This document shows, one piece after another, positions 45,455 to 54,481 of a stretch of DNA of 64,000 nucleotides. The first letter of the stretch is position 1; each line of letters opens with the position of its first letter. The position numbers and the translations under genes are program-made. Location: positions 28,124-92,123 of the forward strand of contig NZ_DAVG01000121.1 in the NCBI RefSeq assembly GCF_002505485.1, in the 5' to 3' direction. The notes under the pieces were generated by a model, which saw nothing but the letters and a program-made list of their open reading frames with translations, was not told where the DNA came from and did not search any database. The DNA is from Methanosarcina sp. UBA5 (GTDB taxonomy: Archaea; Halobacteriota; Methanosarcinia; Methanosarcinales; Methanosarcinaceae).

Positions 45455-45742
45455 GTTACCCCTTGTAATCGTTTATTGAAATTTTATTGAATTTTATTGA
45501 AACTTCTAGTAATTTATTGAAATTTTACTGGAACATACTGGAATTGTTAAAGTTTTATTGGAATCTTACTGAAAAGTACTGGAACTCTGACAGTTTTCCT
45601 CAGTGTGTTCCTTATGTGAACCGTTAATTTTCGATTTTAACAGATAATCTTTGATTTGAACAGATTATCTTCGATTTGAGCAGGTTAATTACTGTTATTG
45701 AAATATAAACAAAGTATATAAATCCTTTAAATTGTAAACCTG
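45455..45742. repeat. Intergenic A/T-rich tandem repeats
   Basis: Two runs are seen. Units of about 12-15 nt around AATTTTATTGAA fill 45466-45600, and three 22-nt units (GATTTGAACAGATTATCTTC-like) fill 45626-45690. No gene is supported. It lies between the two M24 peptidase genes. Confidence 0.65.
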
Positions 45743-46912
45743 TTATAACACAAATCTCTTTTCTAGCCCTGTAAAGTTCTCGCATCCATTTTCAGTGACC
45801 AGAACCATATCCTCGATTCGTATTCCCCCAATCTCAGGGTAGTATAGACCAGGTTCCAGAGTGATTACATTGCCTGCCTCAAGTAAAACTCCGTTTTCTC
45901 CGACTCCTGGGAGTTCATGTACGTCGAGGCCTACCCCATGTCCTGTTGAGTGGATAAACCCTACCTTTGCACCACTTCGGTAAGTGTCATAGCCACGCGC
46001 TTCGAAAAAGTCGCAGACAGCATTATGCACATCGGCTGCTTTCACTCCTGGTTTAACCGTCTCAAACCCTTTTTTCTGGGCTGCAAGTACAGTCTCGTAC
46101 ATTTTTTTGAGTTCTTTTGAAGCCTCTCCACGCAGGACTGTACGTGTCATGTCCGCAAAATAGCGCTTCGTTTTGCTTCGCGGGAAAATATCCAGGATAA
46201 TTGGGGCATTTGCTCTCAGAGGGCCATCCGTAGTCCCATGGGGATTTGCTGTATCCCTGTCGCATGAAACAATAGTCTCTTCGGCCTCGCAGCCATAATC
46301 AAGCAGAGTATGATCTATGACTGAGAGTACTTTTGCTCCTGTCAGTATCTCCCCTGCGTGATAGAGATAGCCATCCCTTTCTTCTGCCCCTGCTATCAAG
46401 GCTATAGCGGCTTCCATAGCCTTTTCTCCGGCCATCTGGGCATACTTTATGGCTCCAATCTCTTCCGGCTTTTTCAAGCTCCTGATTTTTCTGAATGGAC
46501 TTTTTATGGGCACTATTAAGAAGCCTGCTTCCGTGAGGTAATTTGATTCAAATACCGGGAAATCGTAAGGCACTGCAACTTTCTTAATTCCTTCTCCTGC
46601 AAGCAGCTCGGATATGCAGGCTGCGTAGGCGATAGATGGATCTTTTTTCTCCTTCATTTTCTCTCTGTACCCCAGATCCTGAGTTGTCTTTATTGTCAAA
46701 ACCCTTGACTCGATTTCTGCCCTCCCCTTTTCCATATCCGAAATAAAAAGTATCTCTTCTCCGGCTCCTGTTTGCAGGTATGCGAAATCGTCGGAAGCCA
46801 GGAAGCGGGTTACATAATAAATATCCGAATTATGAAGGTTCCCTGTCATAAGATAGGCATCTGCTCCTGCTTCTTCAAGGGCCTTCTTTATGCTAAACTC
46901 TGGTTCGGTCAT
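45743..46912 (-). CDS. M24-family Xaa-Pro aminopeptidase-like enzyme
   Basis: In this 389-residue protein the N-terminal ~140 residues form the creatinase-like domain, and the C-terminal part is the pita-bread metallopeptidase. Metal ligand blocks are DIFPRSKTKRYFADMTRT (two Asp), GHGVGLDVHELP (His), and VITLEPGLYYP (Glu), followed by GGIRIEDMVLV (Glu). It fits Xaa-Pro dipeptidase/aminopeptidase P. The exact substrate is not seen. There is no clear ribosome binding site, so initiation may be leaderless. The length is typical for archaeal members. Confidence 0.9.
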   Translation of the reverse strand: MTEPEFSIKKALEEAGADAYLMTGNLHNSDIYYVTRFLASDDFAYLQTGAGEEILFISDMEKGRAEIESRVLTIKTTQDLGYREKMKEKKDPSIAYAACISELLAGEGIKKVAVPYDFPVFESNYLTEAGFLIVPIKSPFRKIRSLKKPEEIGAIKYAQMAGEKAMEAAIALIAGAEERDGYLYHAGEILTGAKVLSVIDHTLLDYGCEAEETIVSCDRDTANPHGTTDGPLRANAPIILDIFPRSKTKRYFADMTRTVLRGEASKELKKMYETVLAAQKKGFETVKPGVKAADVHNAVCDFFEARGYDTYRSGAKVGFIHSTGHGVGLDVHELPGVGENGVLLEAGNVITLEPGLYYPEIGGIRIEDMVLVTENGCENFTGLEKRFVL

Positions 46913-46950
46913 GCAAGGTAATTCTAGCTTTGTGCATAAAGGTCTTATTG

Positions 46951-47583
46951 TCAGGCTTTCTTTCCTTCCATCCGTAAGATTTCTTCGTTTATTTCATGGT
47001 TCAGAACAAAAAGCTTCTCAAGCAACTCAAAATAATGGTTAAGAGAGACTATCATTTCATCCGAGAACTTGAGAAAACACGCATATTTTCTTCTTCCCAG
47101 CTCTTTTACCCAGGCTTTATTTTCAGGTTCTCCTTTCTCTATTTCCCAGAAAAGCTCGGTGGCACAGCCAAGGATTCTTCGAATGCTTGAGTTCAACTCC
47201 TTTCGAATTTTTTCCTTTTTAAACTCCACGTAGTCCCTGGAAATATCCGACTGAAACATTGTATTTCTATGAATCCAGTAATCGTCACGGTTGAGATGAG
47301 TTTCTACAATGTCTGAAATTTTGGGAGCTAGCTCCTTCAGGTCTAAGTTTGATTCCCCGTGCTTTTTGTTATGAAGTCTTAAGTTCTCAGGAAAAGCTGC
47401 ATTTTCTGGAGAGTGCACAGCTATTTCAATTTCTCTTTGAATCCATTCAGAGGTGAATTTTTTAGTAGCTTCAATAAAAGCAAAGGTTTCAAGCTCCATT
47501 TTTTCTCTGGTATCTTCCAACTTTTCCTGTGTGCTATTTAATTCTTCTTGGGAATCGTCAGACACGACAGATTCAATTTCCAT
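46951..47583 (-). CDS. Hypothetical coiled-coil protein
   Basis: The ~210-residue protein is highly charged and helical with no recognised domain. The first 50 residues are acidic with a QEELNSTQEKLEDTREKMEL coiled coil. Later parts are Glu/Lys/Arg-rich with heptad-like Leu spacing (ISDIVETHLNRDD, LELLEKLFVLNHEIN). There is no signal or membrane segment. The frame opens with TTG at 47598, but the ATG at 47583 (MEIESVVSDD) is preferred, as GGAAGAATGCAAG lies just before it. It lies about 40 nt from the M24 peptidase, same strand, and could be co-transcribed. Confidence 0.7.
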   Translation of the reverse strand: MEIESVVSDDSQEELNSTQEKLEDTREKMELETFAFIEATKKFTSEWIQREIEIAVHSPENAAFPENLRLHNKKHGESNLDLKELAPKISDIVETHLNRDDYWIHRNTMFQSDISRDYVEFKKEKIRKELNSSIRRILGCATELFWEIEKGEPENKAWVKELGRRKYACFLKFSDEMIVSLNHYFELLEKLFVLNHEINEEILRMEGKKA

Positions 47584-47888
47584 CTTGCATTCTTCCAATT
47601 CTACCTTCTTTCGCAGGAGTTAATTATGCCGTGAGTTAATTATGCCGTTCTTGTATCTGTTGCGTTTACTTTAAATATTGTTCGTAGAATATGAAAACTT
47701 ATATATAAACTCAGATAGGTCTATAGTATATCTGTTAAGGCAAAAGAGAACTCACAAGAATCAGGGTGGATCTAATAAACTCTACTGTTAGATGCGGGAG
47801 ACCTATCTCTTTTGAGACCTATATCCTTTTTATTTATCCAATTTACGGGTAATACAGGCTATGTCAGAAAAGAGGAAGCATTAAAAAA
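47584..47888. other. Intergenic region with direct repeat and inverted repeat
   Basis: A 15-nt unit (AGTTAATTATGCCGT) is repeated in tandem near 47617-47646. AGATAGGTCT (47713-47722) and AGACCTATCT (47799-47808) form a 10-bp perfect inverted repeat 76 nt apart. A TATA-like TTATATATAAAC lies at 47699-47710. It is the promoter region of the small gene at 47889. Confidence 0.5.
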
Positions 47889-48086
47889 ATGATAGAAGAG
47901 ATACTTTATCTTGGAAACATAATTTTCTTTCTTTTTTTATGGAGGGTAACACTTCAGGTTGTGTTAAGTGTTATCCAACTATGCTTGAAGAAAGACGAAA
48001 GTCCCACAGGCGACGAATACCACAGATTATATGAAGAAAGTATGGAATGGATACGACAAGAAAGACAGAAACCTCGTAGACGATGA
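47889..48086 (+). CDS. Small membrane protein, 65 aa
   Basis: This 65-residue protein has one or two membrane helices at residues ~4-34 (EILYLGNIIFFLFLWRVTLQ) followed by a short soluble tail, very charged (SMEWIRQERQKPRRR). It has no recognised family. A GAGGAAG motif lies about 10 nt before the ATG at 47889. The basic tail indicates a cytosolic C-terminus. It stands alone downstream of a TATA-containing promoter. Confidence 0.5.
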   Translation: MIEEILYLGNIIFFLFLWRVTLQVVLSVIQLCLKKDESPTGDEYHRLYEESMEWIRQERQKPRRR

Positions 48087-48195
48087 ATACTACAGATTAT
48101 CCAAAAAATGTATAATATATATCTAAAAGTAACAAGGTCAAAAATATCTCAAAAAAGGTTTTCGCTCGATTAGTAGTTCGAGCTTTAATTGGAAA

Positions 48196-48268
48196 CGCCC
48201 GGACCGGGATTCGAACCCGAGTCGGAGCCTCGACAGGGCTCCATGATAGGCCTCTACACTATCCGGAC
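48196..48268 (-). tRNA. tRNA-Asp (GTC)
   Basis: A 73-nt cloverleaf folds on the minus strand. GTCCGGA pairs with TCCGGGC, with discriminator G73. The anticodon stem is GAGCC/GGCTC with a CTGTCGA loop, giving anticodon GTC. The T arm carries GTTCGAATC. There is no intron, and CCA is not encoded. Confidence 0.95.
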
Positions 48269-48329
48269 ACTTCAGTGCCTTTTGCTATTGTTTTTCCACC
48301 CGCATTGCGAGCAAAACATAAATGCTTTT

Positions 48330-48341
48330 TTTATATATAAA
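48330..48341 (-). promoter_or_regulatory. TATA box for tRNA-Asp
   Basis: The sequence TTATATATAAAT (reading ATTTATATATAA on the minus strand) lies about 65 nt upstream of the tRNA-Asp 5' end, so a short leader is expected. Confidence 0.6.
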
Positions 48342-48382
48342 TGTTCCCGTTGAAGTTTTTCGGTTCTGGAAATTGTTTCAGG

Positions 48383-48498
48383 TCCCGCCTCCCAGACTCG
48401 AACCGGGGACATCGCGGTGCCTGCGCGGAAATGTACGGGGAATTTTCCCCGCACGAGCCGAACTACAGCCGCGCACTCTACCACTGAGTTAAGGCGGG
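48383..48498 (-). tRNA. Intron-containing tRNA-Tyr (GTA)
   Basis: A 116-nt gene folds with CCCGCCT/AGGCGGG as acceptor stem and A73. The first pair is C1:G72, the identity feature of archaeal tRNA-Tyr. The anticodon stem is CGCGG/CCGCG with CTGTAG just before a 44-nt intron and A after it, so the intron lies at the usual 37/38 place and the anticodon is GTA. The T arm is CCCGG-TTCGAGT-CTGGG. The intron is GC-rich and can form its own hairpin. A TATA-like box lies about 50-65 nt upstream. Confidence 0.92.
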
Positions 48499-48542
48499 AT
48501 AATGTATATTATTCCACTGTCGCACTACTTGAGTGCACCATC

Positions 48543-48566
48543 TCATATATGGTAAAGGTATATATG
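48543..48566 (-). promoter_or_regulatory. TATA-like boxes for tRNA-Tyr
   Basis: CATATATACC (minus strand of about 48557-48566) and CCATATATGAG (48541-48551) are 45-65 nt upstream of the tRNA-Tyr 5' end. One of them is the likely TATA box. Confidence 0.5.
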
Positions 48567-48635
48567 TTTTACGCTGGATATGGCCTATAAGGACAGCTTT
48601 ATGTAATTTCGTCATATGTATATTCGTTCCATAGT

Positions 48636-48884
48636 CTATTTTACTCCTGATTCTGAAGAGTTCTCAGGAGTATTTTCATAGCTCGATATTACTCTCCGGT
48701 TTTCTACTCTGCCTGATTTCGAAATAATCTGTAACTCTTGTCCTGTCTCTCTTATGAGGCTGTTTATTAAATACAGTCTCTCGTTTACAGTATTGAGCTC
48801 CTCAAAAATAACCAGCTTTTCATCGAAAGTAATCAGTTTCAAATTGAAGGTAATCAGCTTCGAACTAAAAATGAGTAGTTTCAA
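48636..48884 (-). CDS. Possible small heptad-repeat protein
   Basis: An 82-residue frame with a TTG start at 48884 has a strict seven-residue periodicity (KLLIFSS, KLITFNL, KLITFDE, KLVIFEE, then ERLYLINSL), which corresponds to a 21-nt DNA repeat in frame. A short amphipathic coiled coil or helix bundle would result. The C-terminal 40 residues look like ordinary soluble protein (IRETGQELQIISKSG). No ribosome binding site is seen. The family is unknown. It could instead be a tandem DNA repeat that happens to stay open. Confidence 0.35.
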   Translation of the reverse strand: MKLLIFSSKLITFNLKLITFDEKLVIFEELNTVNERLYLINSLIRETGQELQIISKSGRVENRRVISSYENTPENSSESGVK

Positions 48885-48902
48885 ACTATAGCTGAGTAGT
48901 TT
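48798..48902. repeat. Five 21-nt tandem repeats
   Basis: Units at 48798-48818, 48819-48839, 48840-48860, 48861-48881 and 48882-48902 share a core AATCAGTTT / GAGTAGTTT ending and differ elsewhere. The 21-nt unit equals seven codons and lies in frame with the possible gene at 48636-48884. Confidence 0.8.
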
Positions 48903-49006
48903 CTCATTAAGAATAAACTAAAGTCAAAAATAGTTACAATAAAAGTATTATGAAAAAAGCATTATGAAAAGAACCTGAAGGTTCTTCTCAGCAATATCTG
49001 CCTTGT

Positions 49007-50203
49007 TTAGAAAGTGTTCAATTCTCCTTTAATTACCATTTCAGTAATCTTTGTCACATTGGAAAGCCAGTCATCCATAACAACTTCAGCTTCGGCTTTG
49101 ACTTTAGCAAAAGAAGTGCCTTCCTTGGGGATTATCTGTGCACTTGCTACGAGTGGCTGGTCAATTGGTTTTCCGATCTGGGAAAGCAGCCTGATATAAA
49201 CATCCTGGACTTCCGGAACCTGCTTTACAATATCTCGAGCCATCTGGGTTGAGAGGAGGTTATAGATTTTGCCTATGTGGTTAATCGGGTTCTTTCCACT
49301 GGTTGCCTCCATACTCATAGGCCTGTTTGGCGTGATCAACCCATTGCAGCGGTTTCCGCGCCCTACCGAGCCGTCATCCCCCATTTCAGCTGAAGTGCCT
49401 GTAACTGTAAGGAAAACAGAGCCGGTTTTCAGGTTATCTCCGGTGTTGATGCAGACTTTCACATTGCGCTCAGTATATCTGGTTGCGAGCTCCTCAACAT
49501 AAGTCTGCATTTCCTGGGTCATATTTATATAGCTGTCCAGGTCGTCGATATACCTACCTATCATTCCGCTGCATATTGTAAGGGTTATATCCTCCCCATC
49601 CCTGAGTCCCATGACCTTCATATCTTCTCCGATTGCAGGCATACGTGACTTAAGATCTGTGAGCAGTTGCCTTTCGGTATTATATACGAGGTTTTCAAGC
49701 TCAGAAAATGGAGCATGCCCAACGCCGAATGAGGTATCATTTGCCATCGGAACCCTGTCTCTTTTGAAGACATCCCTGAGGTCTGAAGATCCTGTCCCGA
49801 GTTTGCAGTCCATGATGACATCTCTCTCGAGATCCATATTTACAAGGGTATTCTTAAGATATCGTCTGGCAGCTTGTAGGGCCACAGACTCGGTAGCGAG
49901 CTCGACCCCTTCAAATTCCTTTGTTGCCCTGCCTACAAGCAGAATATATATGGGCTGGAGTATTTCTCCGCCCCCGAACTTGGGGCTGGATCTGCCAGCT
50001 ACAATCTGGGTTTCGTCGGTATTATGGTGGAGTACAGCTCCACATTTGCTTATGTATTCCCTGCATAGTGCGCGACTTACGGCTTCGGCCAGTCCGTCCG
50101 ATATACTATCAGGATGCCCTATCCCTTTGCGTTCTACAAGCTCTATCCTCTGCTTCTCAATGGGGGTTTGGAAGAGCTCTTCCACTTTGATATTCCGGGC
50201 CAT
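49007..50203 (-). CDS. mat: Archaeal-type S-adenosylmethionine synthetase
   Basis: This 398-residue enzyme of the archaeal MAT family (COG1812) makes AdoMet from methionine and ATP. Characteristic blocks are [20 protein letters not shown] (about residues 24-43), [30 protein letters not shown] and the ATP region [20 protein letters not shown]. The length is typical for the archaeal family, which differs from bacterial MetK. The start ATG at 50203 has AGGATC 6 nt upstream. It is an isolated gene with a long upstream spacer. AdoMet is the methyl donor for the methyltransferases found in the window. Confidence 0.96.
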   Translation of the reverse strand: MARNIKVEELFQTPIEKQRIELVERKGIGHPDSISDGLAEAVSRALCREYISKCGAVLHHNTDETQIVAGRSSPKFGGGEILQPIYILLVGRATKEFEGVELATESVALQAARRYLKNTLVNMDLERDVIMDCKLGTGSSDLRDVFKRDRVPMANDTSFGVGHAPFSELENLVYNTERQLLTDLKSRMPAIGEDMKVMGLRDGEDITLTICSGMIGRYIDDLDSYINMTQEMQTYVEELATRYTERNVKVCINTGDNLKTGSVFLTVTGTSAEMGDDGSVGRGNRCNGLITPNRPMSMEATSGKNPINHIGKIYNLLSTQMARDIVKQVPEVQDVYIRLLSQIGKPIDQPLVASAQIIPKEGTSFAKVKAEAEVVMDDWLSNVTKITEMVIKGELNTF

Positions 50204-50700
50204 TTGGATCCTCTTTTTTCAAAATCGATAATAGTTTTTATTATTAAATGTTAATGTTATAGATTTACTATTTTTCGGTCAGTTGTACCATCAGTCTGCT
50301 ATACTTAGCAATTCTATTCTGATTATGTTCTAATCAATTCCTCTATTGGTATGACATTATAATATTATATATATAACTCAAAACAATTCTTATTAAATTA
50401 CTCTAACTATATAATTTTTCCTATACCTTAATTACTGGAAGTAATATCCTCTCTAAAAGCCACTTTCTAAATATCGATTTTCTTATCTTTAAATTAAAAG
50501 TTTACTGATTGTTTCTCATAATTAATTCGTAATGAGTGGGCTTTTTATCTATGGACCTGCCTTTCTTAAAGGAAAAAACTTCAATGAGATCTTACCGTGA
50601 AGTCTATATCATACTAGAGTATTCTGGATAAACGTTTTTACTTTGATGAGCTTACCCGGGAAAATCTCTCCCGGCAGATTATTTATAGAGGACGTAGTAG
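50204..50700. other. Intergenic region between mat and hisG
   Basis: No gene is seen. The stretch is very AT-rich with TATA-like sequences at about 50373-50388. The hisG ribosome binding site GAGGA lies near 50688. The region is the divergent promoter space of mat and hisG. Confidence 0.5.
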
Positions 50701-51570
50701 ATGATTCGCATTGCAATACCCAACAAAGGGCGCCTTTACGAACCCACAATCTCCCTTTTCAAGGATGCAGGGCTCCCAATCAGTGGAGGGGCCGAGAGTC
50801 GAAAACTTTTTGCAAAAACGACCGATCCGGATATCCATATCCTCTTTGCCAGAGCAGCTGATATCCCTGAGTATGTACAGGACGGGGCTGCGGACGTAGG
50901 TATTACAGGCATAGATCTGATTACGGAAAGGGGAGCAAAGGTTGAAACTCTTCTGGACCTTAAATTCGGAAGAGCTAGCCTTGTTCTGGCTGTCCCTGAG
51001 GACTCAGATTTCCAGAGAGCGCAGGACCTTGAAGGCCGAAAGATTGCAACTGAGTTTCCGGAAATCACACGCCATTACTTCAAAAAGCTTGGAGTCAACG
51101 TTGAGGTCATAAAGGTCAGCGGAGCCTGTGAAATGACTCCACATGTGGGAATAGCAGATGCAATCGTGGACATCTCAAGCTCCGGAACCACTCTGATGAT
51201 AAACCATTTAAAGCCTATTGATACCGTTTTTTCTTCTACAGTCTATCTGATCGCAAATAAAGAAAGCCTCAAGACGAAGGAAAAAATTCTGGATATCAAA
51301 ACTGCTCTTGAAAGCGTGCTCAATGCAAAGCATCGGCGTTATCTTATGATGAATGTTCCCGAGTCTTCCCTTCAGGCAGTAAAAGAGGTCCTGCCAGGAA
51401 TGTCAGGTCCAACGGTTATGAAGGTTGAATCCAGCAAATTGTCCGGAGAATCCATCCTTGCAGTTCATGCTGTTGTGGACGCAGACCTGATTTTTACCAT
51501 TGTAAATAAGCTGAAGAGAGTTGGTGCACGGGACGTTCTTGTCGTACCTATCGAAAGAATAATGCCCTGA
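50701..51570 (+). CDS. hisG: ATP phosphoribosyltransferase, long form
   Basis: This 289-residue enzyme catalyses the first histidine step, PRPP plus ATP to phosphoribosyl-ATP. The catalytic domain shows MIRIAIPNKGRLYEPTISLF and GITGIDLITERGAKV, the signature EFPEITRHYF, and the PRPP loop AIVDISSSGTTL (about residues 157-168). The C-terminal ~75 residues form the regulatory ACT-like domain with EVLPGMSGPTVMKVE, which makes it the long, histidine-inhibited form. GAGGACGTAGTAG precedes the ATG. It is the first gene of hisG-hisA-hisB. Confidence 0.97.
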   Translation: MIRIAIPNKGRLYEPTISLFKDAGLPISGGAESRKLFAKTTDPDIHILFARAADIPEYVQDGAADVGITGIDLITERGAKVETLLDLKFGRASLVLAVPEDSDFQRAQDLEGRKIATEFPEITRHYFKKLGVNVEVIKVSGACEMTPHVGIADAIVDISSSGTTLMINHLKPIDTVFSSTVYLIANKESLKTKEKILDIKTALESVLNAKHRRYLMMNVPESSLQAVKEVLPGMSGPTVMKVESSKLSGESILAVHAVVDADLIFTIVNKLKRVGARDVLVVPIERIMP

Positions 51571-51640
51571 AAGGGAAAAACCGGAAATTATATTCAGGTA
51601 AGATAAATAGAAGGAGATTTCTCAAAGACGTGCCGGAGAT

Positions 51641-52384
51641 GTGACTTTGGTTTTTGAAGTGATTCCTGCAGTGGATATGAGGGGCGGAAAGTGTGTTCAG
51701 CTTGTGCAGGGAGTACCTGGCAGTGAAATTGTATCCCTTGACGACCCTGTTGAAGTTGCCCTTGATTGGGTTAGAAAAGGGGCAAAGACCCTGCACTTGG
51801 TAGATCTGGACGGAGCAATTGAAGGAGAGCGCAAAAACTCTCCTATTATTGAAAAAATAGTCAGTGCATGCCGGGAAAAAGGGGTTCGGATTCAGGTTGG
51901 AGGAGGCATTCGGAGCTTTGAGGATGCAGCTTCTCTGCTTGAGCTTGGGGTTTCGAGGGTAATTCTAGGAACGGCTGCGCTCCAGAACCCCGAACTCGTA
52001 AAACAACTCTCCAGTGCCTTTGGAAACGAACGTGTGACCGTTGCTCTGGATGCAAAAAACGGGAAAATCTCGATCAAAGGCTGGACTGAGGAATGCGCAC
52101 AAACTCCTGTAGAAATGGGGAGAAAGTTTGAAAAACTGGGTTCAGGCAGCCTGCTTTTTACAAATATAGATACTGAAGGTCTTATGCAGGGAGTAAATCC
52201 TGTCCCTACAAAAGAACTTGTGGAATCAGTCAGTGTTCCTGTAATTGCATCCGGGGGAGTAAGTTCTCTTCAAGACCTGCAAGTTCTGAAAAAAACCGGG
52301 GCAGCAGGAGTTGTGGTAGGCAGTGCCCTCTACACAGGCAGGTTCACACTTGAAGAAGCAATTGAAACAATCCTGCATGATTAA
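51641..52384 (+). CDS. hisA: HisA isomerase
   Basis: This 247-residue (beta/alpha)8 barrel catalyses the Amadori isomerisation of ProFAR to PRFAR in histidine synthesis. The N-terminal VIPAVDMRGGKCVQLVQG has the catalytic Asp, and the second catalytic Asp lies in LFTNIDTEGLMQGVNP near residue 175. GVSRVILGTAA and VIASGGVSSLQDL are the phosphate-binding repeats. The start is GTG at 51641 with CCGGAG just upstream. It follows hisG by 70 nt. The length is standard. Confidence 0.96.
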   Translation: MTLVFEVIPAVDMRGGKCVQLVQGVPGSEIVSLDDPVEVALDWVRKGAKTLHLVDLDGAIEGERKNSPIIEKIVSACREKGVRIQVGGGIRSFEDAASLLELGVSRVILGTAALQNPELVKQLSSAFGNERVTVALDAKNGKISIKGWTEECAQTPVEMGRKFEKLGSGSLLFTNIDTEGLMQGVNPVPTKELVESVSVPVIASGGVSSLQDLQVLKKTGAAGVVVGSALYTGRFTLEEAIETILHD

Positions 52385-52600
52385 ACCAATCACGATATAA
52401 CTGAGGCAATCCTAGATGATAAGAGCCTATTTTTCATGGTAGAGCCATTCGGCATAACTTCATTTCCTCAATTTCTCGAAAAAACATGGGCCTTATATCA
52501 GCAGGGAGGACAGCAGGATGCAAATTATATATAAATTTAAAGAGAATGTGCTTAAAGAGACTTTGATTAAGAGAATGTGATGCTGTATGAGTGATGCTCT

Positions 52601-53176
52601 ATGAGAACAGGCAAAATGTCCCGCAAAACAAAGGAAACCGATATTCAGCTTGAACTAAACCTTGACGGCACAGGGATTGCCGATATCAATACAGGGATCG
52701 GGTTTTTTGACCATATGCTTACTTCTTTTGCAAGGCATGCAGAATTTGACCTTAAGGTACGTGCGAACGGTGACCTGTACGTGGACGAGCATCACCTTGT
52801 GGAAGACACAGGGATAGTTCTCGGAAAAGTGCTTGCAGAAGCGCTTGGAGATATGTCAGGAATTGCCCGCTTTGGGGAAGCTAGAATTCCAATGGACGAA
52901 GCCCTTGCCGAGGTTGCCCTGGATGTAGGTGGACGCAGCTATCTTGTCCTGAAAGCCGAGTTTGCAGCTCCTCAGGTGGGACAATTCAGTACCCAGCTTG
53001 TAAAACACTTCTTCGAAACGCTGGCTTCAAATGCAAAAATTACTATCCATGCGAGCGTATATGGCGATAACGACCATCACAAGATTGAAGCTCTTTTCAA
53101 GGCTTTTGCCTATGCTTTGAAACGAGCTGTAAAAATCGAAGGTAAAGAGATAAAGAGCACTAAAGGACTTCTCTAA
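52601..53176 (+). CDS. hisB: Imidazoleglycerol-phosphate dehydratase
   Basis: This 191-residue enzyme dehydrates imidazole glycerol phosphate in histidine synthesis. The metal-binding motifs are both present: [20 protein letters not shown] (about residues 30-49) with [12 protein letters not shown], and the repeat [14 protein letters not shown] with [16 protein letters not shown]. The ATG at 52601 has GTGATG 5 nt upstream. A TATA box (TTATATATAA, near 52526-52535) in the 216-nt gap after hisA could give it its own promoter. It is a single-domain HisB with no fused HAD phosphatase. Confidence 0.96.
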   Translation: MRTGKMSRKTKETDIQLELNLDGTGIADINTGIGFFDHMLTSFARHAEFDLKVRANGDLYVDEHHLVEDTGIVLGKVLAEALGDMSGIARFGEARIPMDEALAEVALDVGGRSYLVLKAEFAAPQVGQFSTQLVKHFFETLASNAKITIHASVYGDNDHHKIEALFKAFAYALKRAVKIEGKEIKSTKGLL

Positions 53177-53212
53177 AATCCGAGTCCCTTCTCGGGAGGA
53201 CGGTGCTCTTTT

Positions 53213-53272
53213 CAGCAAAATTGCGGCTCTACAGTATGCTGTCTGTTTCGCTTACTTTGTTCGCTCAAGCGG
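53213..53272 (+). repeat. Dispersed repeat, copy A
   Basis: The segment containing ATTGCGGCTCT, GCTGTCTGTTTCGCT and TTCGCTCAAGCGG, just after hisB, is repeated in the opposite orientation at 56209-56262 (copy B). Copy A has 7 extra bases (ACTTTGT) relative to copy B. Identity outside that gap is about 85%. Confidence 0.7.
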
Positions 53273-53416
53273 ACTAACTTTGGCTTAGTTCATAATTTAG
53301 CTTATTCTATAGACTTAAGAGGCATAGTTTTTCGTTTCCTGCCGCCTCAAAAGTTAAGCAACCTTACTTTTTTATTTCGGAAAATGAATTTCATAAATAG
53401 AATTTGGGGGAATGGA

Positions 53417-54058
53417 ATGAAAGTTCTTTATGTTTATGCACACCCGGAACCGAAATCTTTTAACGGCGCTTTAAAGGATACAGCCCTTGTTGCCCTGCGG
53501 GAGAAGGGGCACGAAGTAAAGCTCTCCGACCTTTATGCAATGAAGTTTGACCCTATCCTGAAAGCTTCGGATTTTCCTGAACGAAAAAATTTGGAGGTTT
53601 TCAAGCCTTTCTTTGAGGCGATCCATGCCTCTAAAACAGGAGCTTTTGCGCCTGATATTAAAGAAGAGATGGAAAAAGTAAAATGGGCTGACCTTCTGAT
53701 TTTCCAGTTTCCGATTTTTTTCACTTCTATGCCCGCTATAATGAAAGGATGGATCGACCGCGTCCTAGCTCCGGGATTTGGATTTAATCCGGTTACAAAC
53801 AGTGCTTATGACACAGGGCTGTTTAAAGGAAAGTCTGCAATGCTTGTTACAACTACCGGAGCTCCAAAAGCGATGTATTCTGAGGGAGGAGCTCATGGAG
53901 ACCTGAATAAGCACCTGGAATCAATAACCCATTGTATTTTTGAATATATGGGAATGAAGGTGCTTCCGTCCTACATAATTTACGAAGCAAGCAGTATGTC
54001 TAGGGAAAAAGGAACTGAAGAATTGGAAAAGTACAGGCATAGAATACTTGATCTTTAA
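53417..54058 (+). CDS. Flavodoxin-fold NAD(P)H:quinone oxidoreductase-like
   Basis: This 213-residue protein of the NQO1/KefF-type flavodoxin-like family uses FMN or FAD. N-terminal MKVLYVYAHPEPKSFNGALK is the flavin phosphate-binding start, the flavin loop LIFQFPIFFTSMPAIMKGW is at about residues 94-112, and VTTTGAPKAMYS follows. The larger open frame begins eleven codons upstream, but ATG 53417 has TTGGGGGAATGGA before it. The substrate may be a quinone or a drug-like electrophile and is not known. The length fits the family. It stands alone, and a T-rich terminator follows. Confidence 0.88.
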   Translation: MKVLYVYAHPEPKSFNGALKDTALVALREKGHEVKLSDLYAMKFDPILKASDFPERKNLEVFKPFFEAIHASKTGAFAPDIKEEMEKVKWADLLIFQFPIFFTSMPAIMKGWIDRVLAPGFGFNPVTNSAYDTGLFKGKSAMLVTTTGAPKAMYSEGGAHGDLNKHLESITHCIFEYMGMKVLPSYIIYEASSMSREKGTEELEKYRHRILDL

Positions 54059-54481
54059 ATATAAGGGAAAAACGCTTTTTTTCTTTTTTTTAATCTTGGG
54101 ATTGGAAAGCAGCTTGAACCTTTCTACTATTCTTATTAATATTCTCACACTGTACTTTTATAAAAACCTATATTAACCGTTATGTATGTTCAGACATATC
54201 GTAAGAATTCCATACAAGAGTATGGATCTAAGGATTTTCCCAGCAGCCATTAAGAGTTCGGAAAAGAATAGTTCGGAAAACGGAGCTTGCACTTGTTCAA
54301 AGCTGCAAATGTCAGGATAATAAGAGGAAAGTAATCAGGAATAAAATTTTACAGAGCTAGAAGTAAAGCTAACATACGCCGGGAGTAAGAGATTGATACA
54401 AGATTGATATGATAAACCGACAGCAAAGAAAACTGAAACATAAAAGCAAGAAATTTATGAAGGAAATCTTTGAGGCAAAAT
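54059..54481. other. Intergenic region before the ModD-like operon
   Basis: T-rich stretches after 54070 can end the oxidoreductase transcript. A TATA-like CTTTTATAAAAA lies near 54156-54166. A GTTCGGAAAAGAATAGTTCGGAAAACG direct repeat lies near 54255-54282. No gene is supported. Confidence 0.5.
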
